Below, one piece after another: positions 1 to 9,100 of a stretch of DNA of 16,508 nucleotides; the stretch's first letter is position 1, and each line of letters starts with the position of its first letter. The position numbers and the translations under genes were made by a program. This DNA is from Ochromonadaceae sp. CCMP2298 (Eukaryota; Sar; Synurophyceae; Ochromonadales; Ochromonadaceae). Location of the stretch: NCBI GenBank assembly GCA_026770595.1, contig MU634067.1, positions 1 through 16,508 on the forward strand, read 5' to 3'. The notes under the pieces are model-generated. The model ran no database searches. It was not told the DNA's origin and saw only the letters and a list, made by a program, of their open reading frames with translations.

Positions 1-457
1 CCGTTTCTCCCTCCACTCAAGATAAAGCGTTTTATTTTCCCACGATTGGTAAGGGTAAACCCGCCCAAAAGTCAGAAAATAAAAGGGACATTTTGAAACC
101 ACCCGCCGCGGGTTAAAAGCGACCGTCGTACTGTATTTTCTTCCAAAATCCAAGGGTTTTATTGCGTAGTGCAGGGCCAGTAATAAAAAATTGTTCTCAT
201 CAACTTGAACATCGTGGACGAAGGGAGCGTTGAGAATCTATTCTTGGAACTGTGGCTCGACTTGCTGCGTGCCGCTCATTATCTGGAGTAGTCAGGTCTT
301 CTCCCATGGAGAAAGAGCTGTGCAGGTGGTGGTGAAGAAGCCTGCTGATATTCCTGAGGTGCCTCGTGGCGGGCGCAGTGCTCAACACACCGGCAGCGAG
401 CAAGACTCAACTGGCGTTGGAGCTGGATTTGATCGTTAGGAACAGGATTCATTAGGC
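1..457. other. 5' flank of the CDK gene, no gene seen
   Basis: The first ~230 bases are AT-rich with short A/T runs, and GC content then rises toward the kinase start codon, as expected for a promoter and 5' untranslated region. I see no convincing coding frame, tRNA or repeat. A 7-base inverted pair (AACCCGC at 58-64, GCGGGTT at 108-114) is present but is too short to interpret. The short open frames here have no recognisable sequence. Confidence 0.5.
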
Positions 458-1502
458 ATGGAGAAGTACATCAAGCTGGAGAAGGTTGGGGAGGGGACGT
501 ACGGGGTGGTGTACAAGGCGAAGACTCGCGACTCGGACGAAATCCTAGCCCTGAAGCGGATTCGCCTTGAGGCAGAGGACGAGGGCATTCCCTCAACCGC
601 GATCCGAGAGATTTCGCTCCTCCGAGAGCTTGAGCACCCCAACATAGTCCGGTAAGTGAAGAGTACCTCCCTCGTTTCGCCATTCGCGCGTTTCTCTGAC
701 CCCCTTCCCCCCTTCTAGGCTGTTCGACGTGGTGCACACGGAGAAGATGCTCACCCTCGTCTTCGAGTTCCTGGACCGAGACCTGAAGCAGTACCTGGAC
801 CTGTGCGGCGGCGAGATGGAACCTCACGTGGTGAAGTCTTTCCTCTACCAGCTCATGTCGGGCGTGGCCTACTGCCACAAGCGGCGAGTGCTGCACCGGG
901 ACCTGAAGCCGCAGAACCTGCTCATCAACCAGAACGGAGAGCTGAAGCTCGCAGACTTCGGCCTAGCTAGGGCGTTCGGCATACCGGTGCGCAGCTACAC
1001 GCACGAGGTGGTGACGCTCTGGTACCGCTCGCCCGACGTGCTGCTGGGCTCGAGGAACTACTCGACGCCTGTCGACATGTGGAGCGTCGGGTGCATCTTC
1101 GCAGAGATGATGACTGGGGTGCCGCTCTTCTCTGGGACCTCGGAGGCCATGCAGTTGTCCACGATTTTCAACATTCTCGGCCCGCCCACGGAGGCCTCCT
1201 ACCCTGGGATATCGCAGCTGCCGCAGTGGAAGGACGACCTGGCCCAGGGCCGCTTCCCCTCCATGATGCAGGCAGATACGCGCGCAGACGGAAACGGCGG
1301 GTTTTCGGACACGATGGCTGACCTGAAGCAGACCCTGCAGGGCATCATTCCGGCCCTGGAGCCCTCCGGCGTGGACCTGCTGGCCTCTCTGCTGGCGTAC
1401 GACCCGGCCAAGCGCATCTCCGCGAACACCGCCAGGCACCACGTGTACTTCGACTCGCTGCCCGGCCTGAAGGACGCGTACGCAGGGAGCGATGTGATGT
1501 AG
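458..1502 (+). CDS. PSTAIRE-type cyclin-dependent kinase, CDK1/CDK5/Pho85 group, two exons
   Basis: Ser/Thr kinase that needs a cyclin partner and acts in cell-cycle or stress/nutrient control. The coding sequence joins 458-651 to 719-1502, giving 325 residues, close to the ~300 of the family. Visible motifs: Gly-loop GEGTYG (11-16) with the Thr14/Tyr15 pair that Wee1-type kinases phosphorylate in CDK1; catalytic Lys33; cyclin-binding PSTAIRE helix (45-51); HRDLKPQN (124-131, Asp126); DFG (144-146); T-loop Thr159 in [11 protein letters not shown]. The APE position reads SPD, followed by [10 protein letters not shown], which resembles CDK5/Pho85, whereas PSTAIRE and Thr159 fit CDK1/2 equally well. 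An extra segment of about 20 residues lies near 250-268, before KRIS. The start is chosen because MEKY...GEGTYG matches the family N-terminus; it stops with TAG. The kinase call is certain, the subfamily is not. Confidence 0.95.
652..718 (+). other. Intron of the CDK gene
   Basis: 67 bases, starting GTAAGTG and ending CCTTCTAG after a pyrimidine-rich run. Splicing joins CG to G to make Arg65 and restores the conserved order [13 protein letters not shown]. The intron lies just after the PSTAIRE helix. Unspliced, the frame ends in a TAA inside the donor (653-655). Confidence 0.93.
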
Positions 1503-2381
1503 ACTAAGACTGGGGGGATTCTCCTCTGCTGATCTGGTGGTGTCCATGATTGTTGTCTTCTGTATGGTTGACTTTGCAATGCGATATATATGTCCTCATG
1601 TCTCTGTGACATGTTGATGATGTAGTGTATGTTAAAACTTCAACTCTTTTGTAAATACATAACTAGCTGAACAAACATAGCTTTTCGTTCGCAGCACGCG
1701 TTTATTAAATTCCCAAGCGATTATACTGAAAGGCGATATTCGCAATCAAGTGAACTACTCAAACAGTAAATGGATGCAGATCTCTTCAAGAGATGAACCA
1801 CCACCTGCATTTGGCTTCTTCTTTGTCCGGAAATTCGGCTCGTGTCCATCTCAATTCTGCTGATGTGTTCCGTTTGATTCATGTTCTCATTTCTTGCCCC
1901 TGCTTTCCTTAGCTACTGCGTGCGTTCTGGCGCCAGCCCCCTTACCAGATCTGATGGGCGCTTTCAGCTGCCCGCCCTTAATCGGTGCCTGCTTCACCTT
2001 CTTCGGTACTGACTCCGATCGCAGACCAGTTCTCGCAATTTGCTCGCCGCGGTGCTTGGTCATATCGGGATAGAGATAACTTAGGGGTTCCTAGGTAGAT
2101 TGTGACTCTCAACTCGCACAACAGGACAATATTCCTAGCGGCACCGAGGAAGTCCTGGAAGTTCAACCGAGGATTTTTTTCCGACCTAATTAGATCCGTT
2201 TTTACATATTTAGGCGCATTTTGTAGGGGTTAAACGACAATACTGATGTACGGACACGGAGAGATTCAGCCCAAATCAGGATCGTTCCAATTCATCTCTG
2301 TTGCAAGTCCTTGCAGACTCAAGAAGAAGGAGCAGCTCAGTTTACCTCCAGGTACCAGCTGGAGGTACCAGCTCAGTTGGC
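1503..2381. other. Intergenic: 3' region of CDK and 5' region of the fibrillin-like gene
   Basis: About 880 bases, AT-richer than the flanking genes, with no convincing coding frame. It holds a TGTAA element (1650-1654), a small nested palindrome (1774-1810) and, next to the fibrillin start, short direct repeats (2334-2400). A 62-codon minus-strand open frame at 1978-2166 has no recognisable sequence and was not called. Confidence 0.5.
1650..1654 (+). terminator. Possible TGTAA polyadenylation signal of the CDK gene
   Basis: TGTAA lies 148 bases past the stop codon in an AT-rich stretch. UGUAA is the known poly(A) signal of several algae, notably Chlamydomonas. The other two complete plus-strand genes here also have TGTAA 99-117 bases past their stops (3068-3072 and 12472-12476). 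A five-base match is weak alone. Confidence 0.3.
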
Positions 2382-2400
2382 ATGGTGTCAGTTTACCTCC
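2334..2400 (+). repeat. Short direct repeats around the fibrillin start codon
   Basis: GGTACCAGCT occurs at 2351-2360 and again at 2364-2373 (period 13). TCAGTTTACCTCC occurs at 2337-2349 and again at 2387-2399. They look like local slippage or duplication in the 5' leader, and the last copy runs into the signal-peptide codons. The same bases encode part of the hydrophobic segment, so the repeat is partly coding. Confidence 0.7.
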
Positions 2401-2969
2401 TCTTCCTGCTCATCATCGTCCAATGCGCTTCATTCCAGCGCCCATGCAGCTATGGCGTGCGACCGTCAACGAAGAGGGGGCTGTCGATGAAGTTGTCTGA
2501 CGATGTGGAGGTGCTGCGGCGCGCCGCCGAGACAAAAGCGGTCGAGAGGCAAGAGCTGGTGGCTGCGGTACGGGGCGTTGAGCAGGACAAGGGCAGCAAC
2601 GCCGCCAATCCAGAGGCCCTTCGTGGCCAATGGGAGGTGACGTGGAGTTCCAGTCCGGGGGGTGCTGCACAGGGTTGGGTTATCGGAGGGTTCTTCAACG
2701 GATACTTTGCAATAAAGGAAGTGGTCGATTTCTACGCATACTCTGTTGTTGTGGAGTCATTATTGTGTGGATTCGAGGGTGATTCTGCAGTCACCTCGAC
2801 CAGCCCCTGTGTGGTCATCGAGGCGGACTACAAGAAGTTCAAGTTCGGGTTCATCAAACAGGAGGTGCCGCCCAACACGCGCGTTTTCACTTTCTCCTTC
2901 GTGGGGGAGGACGTGGCGCTGGCGAGACTGGTTACGGGAGCCGCCTTGCTCTTCAGACGCCTTCGATGA
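2382..2969 (+). CDS. PAP/fibrillin-like protein with bipartite plastid targeting sequence
   Basis: Predicted 195-residue plastid protein of the plastid-lipid-associated (PAP/fibrillin) type; such proteins bind lipids in plastoglobules or thylakoid membranes. The match rests on the motif from Leu80 to Ser91 (ALRGQWEVTWSSS), followed by GGFFNGYFAIKEV and a beta-rich C-terminal half, as in the family. The N-terminus has a hydrophobic signal segment (about 3-14), then Cys-Ala-Ser-Phe18 and a basic, Ser-containing stretch to about residue 36, which is the signal-plus-transit layout of red complex plastids. The ATG at 2382 is the first in this frame; the open frame reaches further upstream without an ATG. 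Ends with TGA. The targeting sequence is clearer than the family, because the match is distant and the protein is short. Confidence 0.6.
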   Translation: MVSVYLLFLLIIVQCASFQRPCSYGVRPSTKRGLSMKLSDDVEVLRRAAETKAVERQELVAAVRGVEQDKGSNAANPEALRGQWEVTWSSSPGGAAQGWVIGGFFNGYFAIKEVVDFYAYSVVVESLLCGFEGDSAVTSTSPCVVIEADYKKFKFGFIKQEVPPNTRVFTFSFVGEDVALARLVTGAALLFRRLR

Positions 2970-3124
2970 AGACTCGATAGGACTGCCGCGAATCAGTAGC
3001 AGATAGAGGAAGAGTTCTGAGCAGAGCAGACTGACAGAGAGAAGAAACTGTTGAACTGTCGAAAGTTTGTAAGATTATGTGTACAACAAAAAAACCACCT
3101 TATTTCCTTCGCTCCTTTCCCTCT
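2970..3124. other. Convergent intergenic between fibrillin-like and UBR genes
   Basis: 155 bases separate the two stop codons. A TGTAA (3068-3072) lies 99 bases after the fibrillin stop and is the only candidate 3'-end signal seen. The two transcripts probably have closely abutting or overlapping 3' ends. No coding frame is visible. Confidence 0.5.
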
Positions 3125-6100
3125 CTAATACCAGTTCATCCTGATGACGGTTTCAGCAGAGGCGCGTTTCCGCACGATCTCCTTGGCCACGTTGTGGGAG
3201 AGGTACAGCTCCTCCAGCCTGCGCACCCTTTTGTTGTTGAGAAACAGTGGACGGTTGTGCCCGCGCTGCTCGACCTCGCCGCTGCTGTCGAGGTAGAGCG
3301 AGGGGTAGTAGGAGGCGCGGCTGCCGCGCAGGAGCAGCACGTGGCACTGCTGCACGAGGAAGAACACCCCGATGCCCAGGCCGCAGCTGCGCGCGTGCAG
3401 GGTGCACTCCCCCGCGGCCCGGCGGTCGAGCGGCATGTCTGAGGGCTTGTTGCCGGCGTTGAGCAGGCGGCCGCAGACCAGGCAGACAGCAGGGTCTTCC
3501 AGAGGCTTGCGGCTGCCCCCACCCGGCGCGCTGTCTGGGAACTTTACCATCTGGTATAGGTCTGTGTAGATGGTGGGCAGCGGGATGAACACGCGGTGCA
3601 GGTGGCGCAGACCCACGCCGAAGTGGCTGAGGTCGGGGTAACGGTGCAGCAGGCGCTCTCCGTTGAACCCCACCACGTCCTGCGCGCCAGTCAGCGAACC
3701 CTGCAGCGGCGCGCGGGTGGGCAGCAGGGAGTCGTTGTCGAAGTCGCCTTGACCGTTGAGCTTGGGCCAGGAGGAGGCCGCGGACGCGTTGAGGCCCATG
3801 CTGCGAAGCGTGCGCAACGTGGCAGTGCTGGGGGCATCGATGGTGGGGTTGATGGGGTATACCCCCTGCAGCTTCCAGGAGGGAGTGGCGCGCCCCCCTC
3901 TCCTGCCAGGCCTCTGCCCCGCCATGTCCGCCTCCGCCATGTCCAAGATGTTCTCCAGGCCCATCGGAGCCACGGCGCCCAAACCGCCCTCCCCCGCATC
4001 GCCAGCATCAGTGCCCGCACCACCTCCCGCGCCTGCCGCAGTAGCTCCTGGGCGCGTGGCTCCGAAGAGGAACTCCTGCACACGGCGCTGGAAGTCAGTG
4101 ACCGGCCCTGCCGCTGGATCCACCTCGTCCTCGTCCCCGTCCCCGTCCTCCTCGCCCTCGTCGCCGTCCAGGAAGTCCAGCGCCTCGTCCTCCTCCACGT
4201 AGTCCACGAAGTCGTCGTCCACTGCTCCCAGGTAGTCGAGGTGGGGCGGGTCGTCGTAGGTCATGTTCACGCTCCCCTCTCGCTCTCCCTCCCCCTCCTC
4301 CTCGTCTACACCAGTGCCTCCCCGTGGGGCCGCCGCAGACTCCCCCCCGCTCAGTGCCTTGAGAAACGCGTCCATGGTCTTGCTCTTCTTGGAGTCGCCC
4401 TTCAGCTGCAGGCCGCCCAGAGAGAGGCCCGGGGTGGCCCCAGTGGGTATCAAATCGCCCGCATTGGGCCGAGACCTGCGATCCGAGTCTTTGCCGAGGC
4501 CTGGGATCCACGCACACGCGCCGGGGCCAGAGGCGGCAGTGGAGAAGCCGGAGTAGCCAGAGGAGGCCGAGGAGGCAGAGGACTGGAGGGCAGTGGATCC
4601 CTCCACGAAGGAGTGGTAGGCGTCCATCTGCCCTGCCCAAGTACGCAGGAGCTCCGCGTACACGGGTGCAGAGGTGAACGCCCCCCAGCCCGCCGCGTCC
4701 CCGCCCAGGCCCGCCTGCGCGCTCAGCTGCAGTGCGTGCCGCAGCTTGCTGTCGAGGTGCGCGTGGTCGCGGTCGCTGCGCAGGCCCCAGTGCACCGCGT
4801 CTCCCGTGCCACACGCAACCGCCGGGGCGCTGTCGGAGCCGCTGATGGCGAGCATCGATGTGCGCAGATGGTAGGCGAACTCCAGGAAGGGGATCCAGCT
4901 GTCCAGCGCCAGGGCCACCAGGTCCAGACCCGCAGGAGCGCTGGCTGACAGAGGCACGTGGGCAGCATTGCACAGAGCTTCGCGCATGGCAGTGAAGGTG
5001 GCCGCAGCCGCAGCCTTCGCGTCTGTGGAGGGGCTGTGGGCCCTGTCGCCCCCCAGGTCCTGGTCCCTCTTCGCGCGCTTGCAGGGCGCATTGTCCTTCT
5101 CCCCCTCCCTGCGCTTGGCATCGCTCTGCAGTGTGGGGGACGCCCCCTCTGCCTCCTCGCCTGCCTTGGCGTGCCTGTCCGCGCCCGCCTGGAAGAAATC
5201 GAACTGCCCGATGCAGGCCGGCTCCAGCAGCGACTGCGCCAGCTTGGCCAGACAGAGCAGCTCCAGGCAGGCCAGGAAGGCGGGCAGGGAGGACGTGCTG
5301 GACACGAGCGCCATCGCCATCACGTGCAGGTCCTGTGCCAGCAGCGGCACCTTGAGCAGCGCCCAGACCTCCTGCCCCGACAAGCCCTTCTGCAGGGCCA
5401 GGGTGGCAAGGGCGACGACGGTGCGGCTGGTGGGGTACAGGCTGGTGGCCACGGTCTCCAGGGGCATGGTGGCTAGGCTGCGGCGCAGGCTGCTCAGTGA
5501 GCACGTGTTCGCATCCAGGAAGGGGGTCGGGACGTCGGAGCTCTGTGCAGCGGGCTCGAATTGCGGGCAGTCGAAGAGCAGCGTGTGCAGAGCGACACTC
5601 ACATACTTGTGGAAGGGCTGCTGCTCGGCGCCCCCCTCTACACCCTCCGCGTCGGGGAAGCTGTTGCGCCAGGCGCGCGCGCGCCACAGCAGCGCCAGCA
5701 GGTGTCGTAGAAGTGTCTGGTCGCCGGGCGGCAGCGCTAGATCTCCCTCCGCCAGCCCAGTCTCCGCAGGGCTGGGGCCTGCTGCACCGGCGAAGCGGAA
5801 GTTGCGCTCTCGGATACAGGTGCAGGTGGCGCTGAGCAGCGTGTAGGCCGCGGTGGCCCAGGCAGCATGCAGGCTGCAGAAGAGCTGCACGGCGGGGGGC
5901 AGGCTGGCCGCTTGGGGGCTCTTGAAGGCAGTGTCCCAGGGTAGGTGCTGCTGCCTGCTGCACTCGGAGAAGAACACGCGGTCGCTGGCCAGCACGGCGC
6001 GGTCCTCGCTCCCCCCTTCGGTGCCGTCCAGCCAGGACCGGGTGGTGGCCTGGGCTGCCTGGAGCGATGATTGGCTGCGCAACCACTCCCCGCTCACGAT

Positions 6101-9100
6101 TGCCTGTCCCGTCCCTCCTGCCTCTGCCTGCGCGAAGACTGCGCTCTGGAAGGGCAGCAGGTTGAGCCTGGGCCCTTGGGTTGGGGAGGATGTGGAGGAG
6201 GAGGAGGAGGACGGCTGCGAGCGCGAGTGTGAGTGCGGCACCAACGAGTTAGTGACGCTCTTGCACAGCGGGCAGAGTGACTCGCCGCGGTCCACGTCCA
6301 CGGGAAGCGCTTCGTTCGCGTTGGGTCTGTTCGTGAACCTCGAGAAGTTGGCCGCGTAGAACATGTCCCAGCAGTCGAAGTGCATCGTGTGCCCGCAGTG
6401 GCTCACGTGCAGGCGCGCGGACCCGTGTCTGCCGAACTGCAGCTCCGAGACTGGGTGCAGGTTGACCACCAGCGTGCCGCCAGCCAGCAGCGGCGCCAGC
6501 TTCGCAGGGGGCATGTGCTCATCATGAGAGCCGGGGGGCAGCTCGCCCGGGTCTGTGTATCTGTACAGGCAGCACCAACCCACCGCCGGCGCCTTGAGCT
6601 GCACCCAGTGGCCGTCCTTGCTCTCCGCCCAGACGTGCTGCCCCTGCGACAGCGTGTGCGTCACCTTGGCGCCCTCCCGAGCCTCCGCGAACACGCTGCA
6701 GCCACCCGCCGCCACCACTCGGAATACAGTCATCAGGTCGGGGCAGTCAGGCTCGGCTAGTAGTGCGTTCTTCACTACGTGGGAGGGCTGCACGAAGCAC
6801 AGGTAGCCCAGAGGCTGAGCCGTCTTCTCGCGACACACGATGCACTCAGGCAGCGGCTCCTCAGCCACGCGCCCGTCCTTCCCATCTGCGCCCACTGCCA
6901 TCTCTGCGCCATCTTCGTCTGCGTCGTCGTCGCTGATGTCGTCCTGGAAGGCGGCGAACGCTGCAGCGGCGCGTTTCTGCGACTCCACATTAGCGCGCTC
7001 CATCGCAGCCTTTTGCCGCTGCGCCTTCGTCTGCCCAGCCGCCGCCTCCTCCCCCTCGCCCTCCGTCTTCCCGGCAGCGAAACTGACACCTTTGGCCTCC
7101 AAAAGAGCTCGGCCCTCCGCGCTGTGTGTGAATATCTGCTGCAGCACCCAGCCCAGGCCCTGGTGGTACAGAACGTCGTCCCGCAGCGTGCCCTCGCGCC
7201 ACACGTCAGCAAGGCAGAGCAGGAAGTCCGACCCGCAGCCGCGCGCAATCGTGCCCCCCGAGGGTTCCCCGGACGCGAAGGCTTCACGGTAGAACTCCTG
7301 TGCGGACACTGAGAATGCCGCACCTGACCCTGCCCCTGCCCCTGCCTCTGGGGCTAGTAGGGCAAGCTGCAGGGTGGCGAGGTGCACCACTCTGCCCAGG
7401 ATGGCCAGCTTGCTCCCCGCAGTGTGCAGAGGGCAGCCCACCACCAGGGAGACAGATCGCTGCAGCAGCGCGAAGAACAGGGGCCGGTAGAGCAGCGCGC
7501 GCACGCCGGCCAGGTCCTTGTGTGGAATGGGTAGGCTGCTGGCGCTGAACAGCGGGATGAACTCTTGGTCCCCTTGGCTGTGCGCCTTCACCTGCTCGCG
7601 CATCCGGTCGCAGGCCTTGTACTGGTTCTGGTTAGTCAGGTTGGGGAACTCGGGGTCGAAGAACGAGTAGCTGTCGGGACGCAGAGAGAGAGTGGGCGCT
7701 GAGTCGTCCTGGTCTGCGCGGGACAGGCAGGTGTCCTCCACCACGGCGTGCAGCATGGAGTCGCTCACAGTGCGCGCAGAGCCCACCATAGTCTTCACGC
7801 GCTGCAGCTGGCCGAGGGTCTGCGCCCCGCAGAGCAGCTGGTGCACAACCTCCCTCTTCAGCATGCGCCGCCAGCCCTCCGCCCCCGCACTCGACTCAGG
7901 CCCCTGCCCATTGGACTCCAGCAGGCACGCGGGCGTGTAGGTGGCCGTTGTGATCAGCAGCTTCAGCAGCTCCGAGAGCAGCGGCGGCTGGTACTCGCGC
8001 AGGTCGGGGTGTCCCCTCGCAGAGGAGGACAAGGGCTGCGCGAAGAACTCGTCCAGCTTCTCCGGGCGCACGTCCAGCATCGCAGTGATCTCGAAGCGAG
8101 AGACCAGCGTGGCCAGGAAGGCGTCTGGCCCCAGCGCGAAGACTGCCAGCTGCAGCGACACGATGTCCATGTCCCTCAGGGTGCGGCTCAGAGGCGCTCG
8201 GCCGTAGTTGTAGGCCAGGTTGCCGGCAGTGTACCCGTTGCGGCGCCACATCCCGCAGAACACCTGCGAGGCGAAGACTAGGCATCTCAGAGGATGCTCC
8301 AGCAGAGAGGTGCCGTCCCTCAGCGAAAGGCGGCCCAGCAGCCCCACCACAGACCCCAGGTCCACGCCCCCGTTTGCGGCGAAGGAGACGAGCTTCCCCA
8401 GCAGTCGATGCACAGGCAGGTGCATGGACACTGGCAGGTTGGACACGCCTCTGCCCGCCCCGATGAAGAAGTAGCTGCCCGCAGGCAGACCCATCAGCAC
8501 CGCGTCGGGCGCCAGCTGCAGCACGCCGTCAGTGTCTGGCAGGTGGCTCACCCAGGCAGTGATGGCGCGCAGAGTCTTGCGAGCGCACTGCTGCACCGCG
8601 CGATCACGCATGCCCCACAGCTGAGTGCGGTCGTAGGGGTTCACGATGGGAGCGGCGTAGGCGGGGGCAGCACTGGAGCCGATGGCGGAGCTGGGGCCGG
8701 AGTCGTGCCTCTCTGCTGCCATGGCGGTGCGCTCCTCGGTGAAAGCCAGATCCAGCAGGCCGCGAGACACGAAGCTGGAGGATACCGTCTCGAGTTCCAA
8801 AACCAGGTTGGCTGCGTCTTGCCAGGTGTCGTCCTCTCGCTCTGTGTGCACGTCTGCCTTGCGCGTGTATGCGTCCAGGCCCTGCAGCATGGCGCACAGA
8901 TCGATCCAGATGTCCACCATGCCTGGGTCCACGTCTCCGCTCAACAGGCGCGCGCAGAAGCCGTAGTCAGCCGAGAGGTACTCCAGGTCGCGGCACAGGT
9001 GCGACAGCTTGTGCGTGCGTACCGGGTGCTCGGACAGGAACTTCGTGCGGTTGGCGTCGCTCAGGCCTGCAAGGGTAGCGGCGTCGCGCACGGTGGGTGG

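Noticed and set aside
3596-4948. 450-codon plus-strand open frame antisense to UBR
   Set aside because: Val/Gln/Arg/His-rich composition without domains, antisense to a certain gene; explained by GC-rich third positions.
4095-6086. 663-codon open frame on the minus strand, in another frame of the UBR gene
   Set aside because: It lies wholly inside the UBR coding region, is rich in Arg/Gly/Pro/Ala with no family features, and is the usual shadow of GC-rich codons. The UBR frame has clear zinc domains on both sides.
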